Shown here: piece after piece, positions 1-8,822 of the stretch | How the letters are laid out: each line of letters opens with the position of its first letter | Numbering within the stretch: position 1 is the first letter of the stretch | Assembly: GCA_001970955.1 (NCBI GenBank) | Contig: MPUH01000879.1 | Coordinates: 1 to 30,834, forward strand | Length of the DNA: 30,834 nucleotides | Direction: 5' to 3' | Source of the DNA: Stentor coeruleus | Lineage: Eukaryota; Ciliophora; Heterotrichea; Heterotrichida; Stentoridae | Program-made: the position numbers and the translations under genes | The notes under the pieces: model-generated | The model's input: only the letters and a program-made list of their open reading frames with translations | Told to the model about the DNA's origin: nothing | Database searches by the model: none

Positions 1-22
1 CTACATAAGTTTCAGGGTCCAT
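1..22 (-). CDS. Possible 5' end of a gene leaving the left edge
   Basis: On the minus strand an ATG at 22-20 opens a frame reading MDPETYV before the window ends. It is preceded by AATATAA, matching the ATAA-ATG context of the well-supported genes here, and it would be divergent from the DHHC gene at 125. Only seven codons are visible, so no function can be given. The call rests on start context and gene spacing alone. Confidence 0.3.
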
Positions 23-124
23 TTATATTGTCTTAGATCTGAAAATTATTTATAGCCTTTTTATTTAGGGATTTAAAGGTTTTCCATTAATAATACTTAG
101 ATTTATCTTCAGAAGCTTAATAAT
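23..124. promoter_or_regulatory. Short divergent intergenic region
   Basis: About 100 bp of AT-rich DNA separate the minus-strand start at 22 from the plus-strand ATG at 125. If both genes are real, this stretch must hold both promoters. No specific element is recognisable beyond the AATAAT just before the plus-strand ATG. Confidence 0.3.
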
Positions 125-910
125 ATGGAACATTACCTTGGGGTTGCAGTATCAATTTCTACTTATGCTTTTTTATTCCTAGGTGAATACTGTATGACCT
201 TTGAGCTTATTCCAAAGTGGTTTATAGACAAAAAAGAAGTTACTTATTGTGGCTATATATGGTTTGCCCTTTTCCAAATCTTTTTTGTATTAGCGATAGT
301 TTCTCATTTGAAGGCAACATTTATGGAACCAGGTTATACACCTAAATTCCCAGTACCTGGAGATATCCCTATTGAGAAAATCAGGTATTGTGAAAAATGT
401 GATCAGTGGAAACCTGATAGGACCCATCATTGTAGAGCCTGTAAAAAATGTATTCATCGAATGGACCATCACTGCCCTTGGATTAATAACTGTGTAGGTG
501 CCAAAAATCAGAAATTCTTTGCCTGTTTCCTTTTTTATGTTTTTCTTTGTTGTTTGGAAGTGATATCGATTATGATTTATATTGTATTCTTATACTTCGG
601 ATTAAAGGATAAAACTTTTAAAGACGGACTAGTTTCTTTACTGGTTTCTGTTTTCACAGGAGTGATCGCAAGCGTATTTTTAGTGTTTACAGCTACAATG
701 TTTTATGATCAAATAGAAGTTATTATCAGCAATCAGACTGAGGTAGAAAAAATGGGTAATCTTATCGGAACAGAAAAGTCAGTAATGCAAAACCTTAAAG
801 AGTCTTTAGGCACATTTCCTCTGAATTGGTTTAACCCCTTTGTAGATTCTCCAGATCCAGACTACTCTGAAGTGCTTTATTCATGCAAGGACAAAACTAA
901 AAAAGAATAG
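125..910 (+). CDS. DHHC-type protein S-acyltransferase (palmitoyltransferase)
   Basis: A 261-residue integral membrane enzyme expected to transfer palmitate from palmitoyl-CoA to protein cysteines at Golgi, ER or plasma membrane. The cysteine-rich domain spans about residues 88-125, with paired CxxC and HHC zinc-ligand motifs, and the catalytic Asp-His-His-Cys is at 114-117, followed by PWINNCVG. Hydrophobic segments lie near 6-28, 43-62, 131-157 and 170-195, giving the usual four-pass layout with the DHHC loop in the cytosol. A TTxE-like element is not obvious, but a short NWFNPF motif sits in the tail. Length and layout fit small ZDHHC3/7/15-like enzymes. The start at 125 is the first in-frame ATG and has the local AATAAT-ATG context. 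No intron is needed. Confidence 0.95.
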   Translation: MEHYLGVAVSISTYAFLFLGEYCMTFELIPKWFIDKKEVTYCGYIWFALFQIFFVLAIVSHLKATFMEPGYTPKFPVPGDIPIEKIRYCEKCDQWKPDRTHHCRACKKCIHRMDHHCPWINNCVGAKNQKFFACFLFYVFLCCLEVISIMIYIVFLYFGLKDKTFKDGLVSLLVSVFTGVIASVFLVFTATMFYDQIEVIISNQTEVEKMGNLIGTEKSVMQNLKESLGTFPLNWFNPFVDSPDPDYSEVLYSCKDKTKKE

Positions 911-1475
911 TTTGATTTTTAAAGTAAAACCTTAAAAAAATATATAGTAAATACAAATAAAACATAATCTTGATACCCTTGAAATTGGGTAGTCTTTTTT
1001 TGAAAGAAGGATATTGATTGTAATAAGTTTTGACTTAATGAGAATATAAAATAATTCAATGAAAATGCTTTAATATCATATAAATTTTATTAACAATAAA
1101 GCTAGTGAATAAACACAAAAAAAATCCACAACAGTATATTCTAAATCACTCTAAGCAAAAATTCTTAAAAAATAATCCCAACTTCAAATATCTCCTATCC
1201 AAAAATTAAACCAAAAAAAAAATCACATAATAAAATCCAGGCCTTCCACTCTAAAAAATCCACAATTTCATGATATTCCTAAAAATCTACCAATCACATC
1301 TCACTTTCCTTCATCCTAAAAAAAAGCATGATCATAACAATCACTTATTAGTATTAGTATTAGTTAGGAATTATCGCTTGACTATTGTCCAGCCCTTGTT
1401 AAGACAATCACTTATAATATACTCTAAATAAAACTTCACTATAATTATTAAACAAGAAGAACTATTCCATTTATA
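911..1475. other. Intergenic region, no gene seen
   Basis: 565 bp between the DHHC gene and the first coiled-coil paralog. The left part is A/T-rich and includes a small hairpin followed by seven T residues (974-1001). From about 1100 onward the plus strand is A/C-rich and nearly G-free, the composition seen upstream of other plus-strand genes here. A 12-bp direct repeat, acaatcacttat, occurs at 1337-1348 and 1404-1415, with a short TTAGTA-type run between. No ORF, tRNA or known RNA was recognised. Confidence 0.6.
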
Positions 1476-2567
1476 ATGTCAAGAAACAAATCTATATCTA
1501 ATATCCCTGATGGCCTCAACAAAAAAAAGCACAGAACAGCTATATCATTTTCAACAACCAATGTTGAAAAACTCGAAAAAATCAAAAAGTCTTTATTCAA
1601 AACAAGTATTTTTACATCTCCATATGCTTCAAAAGAAGCCTGTTCACTTCAACTCTTAGACAAAATAAAATTTAAACCAAAAATCAAACCAGTGAAAAAA
1701 TACTTTAGGACATTTGTAAAACCAGCACAAAGCGTAGATATATGCGAAAAAAAAACATTTGGAACTTCAGCGTCTTTTCTAAGTTCAGAAGAGGTTAATA
1801 AATCTGAAAATAAAGATAAACTCATAAAAAGAATTAGGAAAATATTAGAAAAGATTGAAAACCCTTGTGATGAAGAAGATAAGACTCGTTTACAATTATG
1901 TCAGGCTGCTTTTAATGAAGTTATAGAATATGATAAGGAATTTAGTGTTGTCCTTCAGATAATTAAAAAGGAATATGAAAAAGGTTTAAAACTCCAAGCA
2001 GAAGAACTTGATAGAAAAAATCAGCGAATCAGAGAATTAGAAAAAGCTAAAAAACATCTGACTTCTGATATAAAAAAAACAATTATTGAAAACAAAGACC
2101 TTATGGATAAATATGATGAATTGAGGGAGTCTTTATCGAAAATATCAGAAAAACTACTGAAAATTGCTGATTTTTCTACACAGGACCTTGATAAAACTGA
2201 GGAAAATTGGAATAAACTTGTTCAGGTTAATAAATTATATGAAGAAGAACTTGGGCAGTCTAAAAAGGAAACGGAATATTATAGACATAAAGCAAGGAAG
2301 ATGATTAAAATATTAATTATGTTGGAAAAAAAAGGGTTTCCTGTAGAAGATGTATATAATGATGCAAGAAGAAAAAAATTATCATTGCCAAAGTATCAAG
2401 GGCCTGAAGATACTCCTAATGGAACAGAATATGAGTATATTATAAGCGCAAAACCTAAAATTGTAAAAAAGCCTAAAGAAATTCCAATTCTGGATATGGC
2501 TGGGATTAATAATGAGACAGTCTCAGGTTCTGATTCGTATTCTTTGCATTCTTATTCAGATTTCTAA
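1476..2567 (+). CDS. Coiled-coil protein, TSNAXIP1 N-terminal-like family, paralog 1
   Basis: A 363-residue protein that is one of five paralogs in the window. Residues 1-105 are basic, Ser/Thr-rich and probably disordered, with TSPYASKEACSLQLLDKIK and SASFLSSEE segments also recognisable in paralog 2. Residues about 140-300 are a long charged helix or coiled coil containing AAFNEVIEYDKEFSVVLQII, then KKEYEK, resembling the pattern FxEIIxDFxxYxxxLxxIKxEYE of the TSNAXIP1 N-terminal domain. A second shared block, ENWNKLxxxNKLYEE, lies near 242. The C-terminus carries a PKIVKKPKEIPILD stretch and a Ser-rich acidic tail. The domain assignment comes from remembered family patterns. TSNAXIP1-like proteins are associated with sperm and cilia in animals, but the role here is unknown. 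The start ATG has TATA-ATG-TC context like its siblings. Confidence 0.9.
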   Translation: MSRNKSISNIPDGLNKKKHRTAISFSTTNVEKLEKIKKSLFKTSIFTSPYASKEACSLQLLDKIKFKPKIKPVKKYFRTFVKPAQSVDICEKKTFGTSASFLSSEEVNKSENKDKLIKRIRKILEKIENPCDEEDKTRLQLCQAAFNEVIEYDKEFSVVLQIIKKEYEKGLKLQAEELDRKNQRIRELEKAKKHLTSDIKKTIIENKDLMDKYDELRESLSKISEKLLKIADFSTQDLDKTEENWNKLVQVNKLYEEELGQSKKETEYYRHKARKMIKILIMLEKKGFPVEDVYNDARRKKLSLPKYQGPEDTPNGTEYEYIISAKPKIVKKPKEIPILDMAGINNETVSGSDSYSLHSYSDF

Positions 2568-2828
2568 GAAATGTTTTTCTTGTAAAAAAGGTTAAATTTT
2601 ACATAGTATATATGCAGTAAATAATAATATTGGGAATGATAAAATTAGGATTAAAATGGTAATTATATTCTGATAATTGATATAAATTTATGAATAAAAT
2701 GAGTTTATTATTAAGAGATTTAATTATCTAATATAAATCTTAACTTTATCCTACTCCAAAATCAGGTTCTTGTAATTTACCCTTAATCTAAGCCATAAAT
2801 CTCTTAATTTATCCTTGCCATTATAATA

Positions 2829-3953
2829 ATGTCCAAAATAATACGAAACAATTACATCCTAGAAACCACATCCAAAAACCCAAACAAAAATAAACCCAGT
2901 GTAAAACTTCTTTCTAATACAACAATTGGACACCTTGAAAACCCACAAAAACTTTTATCCCGAAGCACAGCAATTATTCCTTCTCCTTATGCTATAAAAC
3001 AAGTAAGATTCAATAAAGGGTTAGATAAATTGAAAATACGTTCACATTGCGTATTACCTAAAAAGTCCATAAAGCTCTTTAAAAACCATGAAAAAAGTTT
3101 CAACACTGATTCTAAGAAAAACTTGATTTCATCGTTTTCTTTTTTAAGCTCTGAAGAACACAGTAGGATTGAAACTAAAGAAATTAGTCAAAACCGGGTG
3201 GAATTATTGATGAAAAAATTAGAAAATACTATGGGGATTAATAATAAATTTGAGATATGTCAAACAGTATTTGCTGAGATTTTGGATATTGATAAAGAAT
3301 GTTTTGAGGCTGAGTACAGGAATTTGTTACAGATTATAAAGAAAGAATATGATAAAATTGTTAGGTATCAGAGGAATGAGCTTGAGAATCAGATAAATGA
3401 TATTAGAGAGTTGGAAAATATGAAAGGAGATTTGTCTAATGAATTAGAGAAGCTTATTGAACAGAATAAAGATTTATCATTAAGATATAGTGAGCTAAAT
3501 GGAAAATATAATGAAGTTTCTGATAAGTTCTTGAAAATAGCTAGTATCGAGCTGGATACTCTTGATAAAACAGATGAGAACTGGGTAGTATTGCTTCAAA
3601 AAAGCAGAATCTACGAAGAAGCTGTGTACAATCTTAAGAAAGATATAAAATACTATAAGTCCAAAACTAAAAAAATGATGAAATTACTTGTAGCGTTTGA
3701 GAAAAAAGGTTACCCGATTGAAGAAATCTATATCAATGAAGTGAAGAATAAAAAGAGTTTGCCCAAATACGATGGAAGCGACAGTATCCCTGATGATACT
3801 GACAATGAAAATATAGTCTCAGGGAAATCCATCAAAGCTATAAGACCATCAAAAGTCCCAGAACTAAATTTCTCCCTTTTAAAACCTAATTCCTTTACAT
3901 CAGAATCAGATTCTTCACAACTTTCCGCATACTCAAATGAAAGTTATGACTAG
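2829..3953 (+). CDS. Coiled-coil protein, TSNAXIP1 N-terminal-like family, paralog 2
   Basis: A 374-residue sibling of the gene 261 bp upstream and its closest relative in the window. Shared landmarks in order are the disordered basic N-terminus with SPYAIKQ and SFSFLSSEE, the core QTVFAEILDIDKECF...LLQIIKKEYDK (about residues 145-180), the IRELE coiled coil, KTDENWVVLLQKSRIYEE (about 250), KKGYPIEEIY (about 298), LPKYDGSDSIPDDTDNENIVSGK, a KVPEL motif and a Ser-rich C-terminus. The near-colinear block order in paralogs 1 and 2 indicates local tandem duplication followed by strong divergence. No transmembrane segment or signal peptide is seen. Function unknown; a structural coiled-coil role at cilia or the cortex is only an inference. 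Confidence 0.9.
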   Translation: MSKIIRNNYILETTSKNPNKNKPSVKLLSNTTIGHLENPQKLLSRSTAIIPSPYAIKQVRFNKGLDKLKIRSHCVLPKKSIKLFKNHEKSFNTDSKKNLISSFSFLSSEEHSRIETKEISQNRVELLMKKLENTMGINNKFEICQTVFAEILDIDKECFEAEYRNLLQIIKKEYDKIVRYQRNELENQINDIRELENMKGDLSNELEKLIEQNKDLSLRYSELNGKYNEVSDKFLKIASIELDTLDKTDENWVVLLQKSRIYEEAVYNLKKDIKYYKSKTKKMMKLLVAFEKKGYPIEEIYINEVKNKKSLPKYDGSDSIPDDTDNENIVSGKSIKAIRPSKVPELNFSLLKPNSFTSESDSSQLSAYSNESYD

Positions 3954-4108
3954 TTAAAAAAAAATAATTATCTCATCCTAATCTAAATCATCATAAAAAA
4001 AAGTCATATAAAATTATATACCCTATGTCAAATAAGCATATATTCTCCTATATACATTTACCAAAAAATACATTAAAAAATGTATAAATCTCCAGTTATA
4101 AAAATAAT

Positions 4109-4369
4109 ATGGCAGAAAGGATTGAGATATGCGAAATGTCGGATGATATGAGAGATGATGCAATCCGTGAAGCAAGTAATGCAGCAGAACATAAAGATAG
4201 TGAAAAGGAAATATCAAAAGCTATCAAGAAATATTTTGATAACAAATACCAGCCCTGTTGGAATTGTGTAGTTGGGAAAAGCTTTAATGCTTATGTCTCT
4301 TATCAAGCCAAGCATTTTATATTTTTCTACGTCAAGCAGATATCAGTACTCCTATATAAAATGGGTTAG
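4109..4369 (+). CDS. DYNLL: Dynein light chain LC8-type
   Basis: A complete 86-residue LC8 family protein (animal DYNLL is 89 residues), a dimeric hub that binds dynein intermediate chains and many short linear motifs in the cytoplasm and axoneme. Family landmarks are present in order: the EICEMSDDMRDDAI helix, an acidic/basic second helix ending IKKYFDNKYQPCWNCVVGKSF, then the beta strands AYVSYQAKHFIFFYV and ISVLLYKMG. The conserved WxCxVGxxF and KHFIxFY signatures make this one of the surest calls in the window. The start ATG at 4109 follows AAAATAAT. The gene sits between two members of the coiled-coil family, on the same strand. No intron is required. Ciliates normally have several LC8 paralogs, so which complex this one serves cannot be told. 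Confidence 0.96.
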   Translation: MAERIEICEMSDDMRDDAIREASNAAEHKDSEKEISKAIKKYFDNKYQPCWNCVVGKSFNAYVSYQAKHFIFFYVKQISVLLYKMG

Positions 4370-5234
4370 TTTTTTGATATAAATTCGTTAAGCTAGGAGA
4401 TTTTTATAAAATATTGCCAGAATATTTTTTTTCTTTAAAAATTTGGGTGTTAGGTGTAGAGGGAATGCAATTATTAAAGGAAAAAAAAAGAACTTGGATT
4501 TTAGATGTATATGAGGATTATTAAATATAATTAAGATAACAAATTAAGATAAGATAAAAAATTATGATTTTAATATAATATATTGAAAAGTTTTTAGGCT
4601 TATGATATTGAATAATAGATAATTAATATAGATTAAATGTATATTTTTATTAGAGATGAGCTAAATTATACGCTTTTGTTTGATAGTTAAAGCTTGAGTT
4701 TTAGGTTTTATATGAGGATAGGATTGTTTTGGAATAAAGGCATAAATGATTTGATATAAATTCATGTGTTTTTATGGGTATATTTGGTTTATAGTTTTTT
4801 CAAAGAAGATTTTATAATATAAATATATAAGATAAAAACTAGATATGATATATGATGATTTTAATGACAATATTATATGAATAGGGTAATACTGCAAATA
4901 TTGATATAAGGTAATACAATTCATGTATGAGAATGAGAGAAAGACTTATAGTTATTTTATCAATAAAAAGTAATACAACTTTACTTCTGTTGTAATTAGA
5001 TGAATTCTTTAAGTTTAACTATAAAAAACTGCAAGTAAAATAATACTTCATAGATTTATGTTGACATATAATAATATATTTTCTAGCATATCTTTAATAC
5101 TTGTGAACTAGATCATGATATTTTTAAGTAATAATTCTAAAAATCAGCTTAAAATAGATATCGAAAATACAGGATAATATTAACATAAAGATCCGAAGCA
5201 GATAATGTTAATTTCAGCATTAATCATTTTATAA
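4370..5234. other. Long intergenic region, no gene seen
   Basis: 865 bp, the longest gap in the window, between LC8 and coiled-coil paralog 3. It is very AT-rich, with stops in every frame. The part nearest LC8 is G/T-rich on the plus strand, as is usual downstream of genes here. I found no ORF with protein-like composition, no tRNA-like arms and no tandem repeat. The last 50 bp before 5235 end in TTTTATAA-ATG. Confidence 0.55.
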
Positions 5235-6206
5235 ATGTCTAAACAGGTAAAAAAAGGATTGGTGCACTCAAACCATGCCTCAGTACTTCCCCAAAATTAC
5301 GATTCTACTACAATTATTGATAAGAATATCAAAAGAAAAGGGTCAAGAAAAATTTTCCTTTCCACATCTCCTAATGTAAAGAATAACACATTATCCTTAC
5401 AGTATCTTCAAGAGATAAAAAAGAAAACATGCATAGAAGCTAGTAAGGGGTGTAAAAAAATTCTAAATGATTTTCCGTCAAGCACAAGCTACTTCGATAA
5501 AAGCCGCATGTCTTCGATTTCTTTGATAAACTCTGAGTATACATATCAGAAAGATGCTAAAAAAGGAAAAAAACGTGTAGAAATTGAGGATATGATGAAG
5601 AAAATTAATTTAGAAAGTGATCAAAACAAAAAAATTGATTCATTTAAGGATATATTAGACGAAATTATTGCCCAAAGTAAGAGCTATGGACCTATTCTTG
5701 CGATTATTAAGCAAGAATTCGAAAGAGTTATTGCTGATCAATCATATACGATACAAGAACATCAAAAAAGAATACATATACTTGATTCTGAGAATAAACA
5801 ATTAGAATCTAAAATTAACAACTTATCAGATAAAATCAAAGATCTTGTTTTACAACTAAATCAAGCAGAAAATAAACTTGTTGAAATGACTTCAAATCTC
5901 TTAAATTTAAATAACATAGAAAGAGGGAATTTTGAACAAAGCAAAGAAAATTGGGATAAGGCACTTCAACAAAATCGTGTTTATGAAGAAATGCTTAAAG
6001 AATCAACAGTAAAAATAAACTATTACAAAAACAAGTATTGCAAACTTGCTGATCTAATAAAATTAGTTGATAATGAAAATATTTCTATAAGAGCTGCTTA
6101 TGTTATGCTTAAAGATGTGATAACAGATAATAAAGACCTAAATTCTGAAGATAAAGAGACGAATGGATGGGATAAGAAGAATGATTGTTATATGATGAAA
6201 TATTAA
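5235..6206 (+). CDS. Coiled-coil protein, TSNAXIP1 N-terminal-like family, paralog 3 (divergent)
   Basis: A 323-residue member of the same family. The core FKDILDEIIAQSKSYGPILA then IIKQEFERV (about residues 136-166) is the closest of the five to the animal TSNAXIP1 pattern, because it keeps the Y-G/K-P-I/L-L step before IKxE(Y/F). A long coiled coil follows, then SKENWDKALQQNRVYEEMLKE (about 236-256) and a KINYYKNK block matching KKETEYYRHK and KKDIKYYKSK in paralogs 1 and 2. It lacks the KPxxVPELD motif and Ser-rich tail of its siblings and ends in a short charged tail. Start context is TTTTATAA-ATG-TC. Function unknown. Confidence 0.88.
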   Translation: MSKQVKKGLVHSNHASVLPQNYDSTTIIDKNIKRKGSRKIFLSTSPNVKNNTLSLQYLQEIKKKTCIEASKGCKKILNDFPSSTSYFDKSRMSSISLINSEYTYQKDAKKGKKRVEIEDMMKKINLESDQNKKIDSFKDILDEIIAQSKSYGPILAIIKQEFERVIADQSYTIQEHQKRIHILDSENKQLESKINNLSDKIKDLVLQLNQAENKLVEMTSNLLNLNNIERGNFEQSKENWDKALQQNRVYEEMLKESTVKINYYKNKYCKLADLIKLVDNENISIRAAYVMLKDVITDNKDLNSEDKETNGWDKKNDCYMMKY

Positions 6207-6580
6207 AAGATCTTGTTAGAAGAAGAAAATTACTGTAGTAAGTTGATGTAATAATTAATTTCTTTTTAAGATTTTATAAGTATAACTATGATGATTTTTT
6301 TTATAGATAATTCATATAAGAAATATATTAAAAATTATGTACATGTAAATAAATACTTAATTTAAAGCTAAGATATATTTATCATCCTCATAACATCTGC
6401 ATTCAACTCGATTTCCATAAAAAAACCATAATTACCATAACCTATTTTACAAATAAAATTTAATCATCCCAAAAAAAAAAAATCATTAAATCATCTCTAA
6501 TAAAACTAAAACATTTCTAAACATCAAAAAACCTCTCAATCCTTCCTATACTAGCAAATCATACCCATCTTATACATTAA
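6207..6580. other. Convergent intergenic region, no gene seen
   Basis: 374 bp between the 3' ends of paralog 3 (plus) and the JHY-like gene (minus). The left half is T/A/G-rich and the right half A/C-rich with long A runs, so the strand bias changes inside the gap, as expected if each half belongs to the 3' flank of its own gene. No ORF or RNA gene was recognised. Confidence 0.55.
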
Positions 6581-7312
6581 TTATCTATACTCAGTTCTAA
6601 TAGCTTCAACCGAAGCTTTATATGCTAAATGTTGTTTTTCAAGTTCTTCTAAAACCGAACTAACAGCAGGTGTTGATTCACATATATTTTTTTTCTCTTT
6701 AACAATAGGTTTAGGTATCATCCTAGCAAACTGTCTAGCTTTTTCAGCTTTACTCATCTCTTTTTCAAGTTCTCTTTGTGGTTTTCTCATATTCGAAGGT
6801 GGTAAATTCGCATTAGCCATTTTAACCTGTTTCCCATACGACAATCTTTTTTCTATCATTTCCTTTCTTTGCTTCCATTCTTCAGTACCAATATTTGAAG
6901 GTCCAAGTCCTCCAAGTTCATAGTATTTATCTGTTTTAATGTTTTGATAATCTTTTAAAGTATAAGGTTTATAATCATCATATTTATGCCCTTGTTGTGT
7001 TCTTAGATCACTACGTGTTTCAATATCAATATTTCTATAAGGTTTAGCTGAATGAGTTTGTTTACGGATTTGACTTTCTGGTTTCTTTATTTCTTCAGGG
7101 ATAGGGCTTATTGGGATTTCATAAGATGATGTTATGAACTTTGATATCTTGTTTGTAACTGGCACTATGTTTTTTGGAGAATGGTTAGGAATATCGAATA
7201 CTTGATTGTTTAAAGGCTTTTGTATACCTGTAGAGTCGTTTATGTCAATCATACCTTGCTTACCAACATAATTTACTCGGTTTTTAAATCGCTCTTGGAA
7301 TGTAGAGCTCAT
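6581..7312 (-). CDS. Charged helical protein, possibly JHY-like cilium-associated
   Basis: A 243-residue soluble protein. The first 130 residues are polar and low in hydrophobics. The segment from about 130 to 205 holds ELGGLGPSNIGTEEW, a K/R-rich helix with YGKQVKMANANLPPS, and AEKARQFARMIPKP, followed by a C-terminal helix LEELEKQHLAYKASVEAIRTEYR. The combination GGLGP, then K-x-Y-x-KQV, then ARxxxKxIPKP reminds me of the C-terminal part of animal JHY proteins, linked to motile-cilium function, but this is memory-based and uncertain. Its ATG lies only 40 bp downstream of the stop of the kinase gene on the same strand. The start follows AATAAATATT. Confidence 0.85.
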   Translation of the reverse strand: MSSTFQERFKNRVNYVGKQGMIDINDSTGIQKPLNNQVFDIPNHSPKNIVPVTNKISKFITSSYEIPISPIPEEIKKPESQIRKQTHSAKPYRNIDIETRSDLRTQQGHKYDDYKPYTLKDYQNIKTDKYYELGGLGPSNIGTEEWKQRKEMIEKRLSYGKQVKMANANLPPSNMRKPQRELEKEMSKAEKARQFARMIPKPIVKEKKNICESTPAVSSVLEELEKQHLAYKASVEAIRTEYR

Positions 7313-7352
7313 AATATTTATTTAGAAAAAATTTCAATGTAAATTAATTATT

Positions 7353-8822
7353 TCATAGTTCTTTATTCAAAACTATCTCAGCAAACTCTTGAAAGTCAAT
7401 TTCCCCATCGTTATTTTTATCAGCTTGTCTAACAATTTCTTTCCAAATCTCATCATTATACACTTTTTCTCCATCTTCCAATACTTTCTTCAATTCTTCA
7501 GCTGATATTTTCCCACTACTATCCATATCAAATCTACAAAACGCTTGCTTTAAAAAATTGTTATTTTGCAAAACTCGTTCATTTATAGCTGCATTTACAA
7601 ACTCAGTATAATCAATAAACCCACTATTATTAAAATCTACAGCTTTGAAAATCCTCTTAATTTCTTTAACAGTATAATCTTGTCCCATATATATATTATA
7701 ATATTCAAGTAATTCTTCTTTACTAATAAGCCCATCATTATTTGAATCAATATCTTTAAAAACATTTTTAAGTTCTTTAGTATCATGTATAGAAAGACAT
7801 TGTGATGTTATATAAGTATGTACTGCTTGTTTAAGTTTATTATCGCATTCAAAAGAATTTAAAGACTTCAAAGCTGAAATACATAAATCAGAAGATCTTA
7901 AAAGACGAGGTTCTTGGTTTAGAAATGGATGTAAAAGTGCTTGTTTTGCAGTCATTCTCATACAAGGCATAAAGCATAAAAGTTTCATTATGAAATCCTT
8001 AGCAGAAGGAGTATATTTATTCCAAATCTCATCTGAATAATCAACATGGGCTTTTTTAATATTTGCTATAACTTCATTATCATTTTTACCATTAAAAGGA
8101 GGATTACCACTTAATAACATATAAGCTATAACCCCACAGCTCCAAAGATCACATTTTTCATTGTAGTTTTTATTAAGAACTTCAGGAGCTACATAATATA
8201 AAGTTCCTACTGGTTCTTTCATTAGTTTATTTTCTTCAAAATAATCAGCAACACCAAAATCGATAAGTTTTATATTGTCTAAATCGTTTTCTCTTTCAAA
8301 AAGTATGTTTCCTGGCTTGATATCCCGATGGACAATTTTTTTTGTGTGGAGGTAGTGGACTGCTGAGAAAAGCTGTTTTAATATTCTTGCGATGATTATT
8401 TCGTTAAGGGAATTCAGTTTGAGGATTTGGGAAAAAATATCCTCGCCTTCGCATTTTTCCATGATCATGTATAGTCTTTTTTCGTCGTCAAAATATTCGA
8501 ATATACGAATTATGTTAGGGTGGTCGATTTTTTTGAGGATTTCAACTTCGTTTTTCAGTTTTTCAGCTGGTATTAAACCTTGAGCTGAAGATTTTTGGAA
8601 AATCTTAACGGCAAATTCTTGGTCACTTTGTCTGTGAGTGACAACTTTCACCTCTCCAAAAGTACCAAAACCAAGAGTTTTGCCAATTTCATAAACATCC
8701 AGTAATCTTTTTGAACTAACTTTGACAAATGTTTCTGCAGTGAATTTTAAGTTTGATGAAGCTCGCTTGATTTCGATGTCTGATGCTTTTTTTCTTGGAT
8801 ATTTTCCTGAACACGAACCCAT
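7353..8822 (-). CDS. CDPK: Calcium-dependent protein kinase (CDPK), N-myristoylated type
   Basis: A 489-residue Ser/Thr kinase activated by calcium through its own calmodulin-like domain. Starting at 8822 the protein begins MGSCSGKYPRKK, a classic N-myristoylation site with a palmitoylatable Cys4 and a basic patch. The same frame extends two codons further upstream, but from a TTG, so the ATG is preferred. Kinase domain about 44-300: glycine loop GFGTFGEV 51-58, Lys73 in AVKIF, catalytic HRDIKPGN with Asp167, DFG at 189-191, APE at about 212-214. A junction helix region about 305-345 follows. Four canonical EF-hand loops lie at about 359-370, 396-407, 432-443 and 468-479, each ending in Glu. 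The stop is TGA. Order and length are typical of plant, alveolate and ciliate CDPKs; it likely acts at membranes. Confidence 0.96.
   Translation of the reverse strand: MGSCSGKYPRKKASDIEIKRASSNLKFTAETFVKVSSKRLLDVYEIGKTLGFGTFGEVKVVTHRQSDQEFAVKIFQKSSAQGLIPAEKLKNEVEILKKIDHPNIIRIFEYFDDEKRLYMIMEKCEGEDIFSQILKLNSLNEIIIARILKQLFSAVHYLHTKKIVHRDIKPGNILFERENDLDNIKLIDFGVADYFEENKLMKEPVGTLYYVAPEVLNKNYNEKCDLWSCGVIAYMLLSGNPPFNGKNDNEVIANIKKAHVDYSDEIWNKYTPSAKDFIMKLLCFMPCMRMTAKQALLHPFLNQEPRLLRSSDLCISALKSLNSFECDNKLKQAVHTYITSQCLSIHDTKELKNVFKDIDSNNDGLISKEELLEYYNIYMGQDYTVKEIKRIFKAVDFNNSGFIDYTEFVNAAINERVLQNNNFLKQAFCRFDMDSSGKISAEELKKVLEDGEKVYNDEIWKEIVRQADKNNDGEIDFQEFAEIVLNKEL

Noticed and set aside
1337-1415. 12-bp direct repeat acaatcacttat upstream of paralog 1
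   Set aside because: A single short repeat pair in AT-rich DNA can arise by chance, and I did not find it upstream of the sibling genes.
2170-2200. STQD stretch in paralog 1 as an LC8-binding motif
   Set aside because: Lacks the full (K/R)xTQT-type anchor, sits within a coiled-coil region, and is not conserved in the other paralogs.
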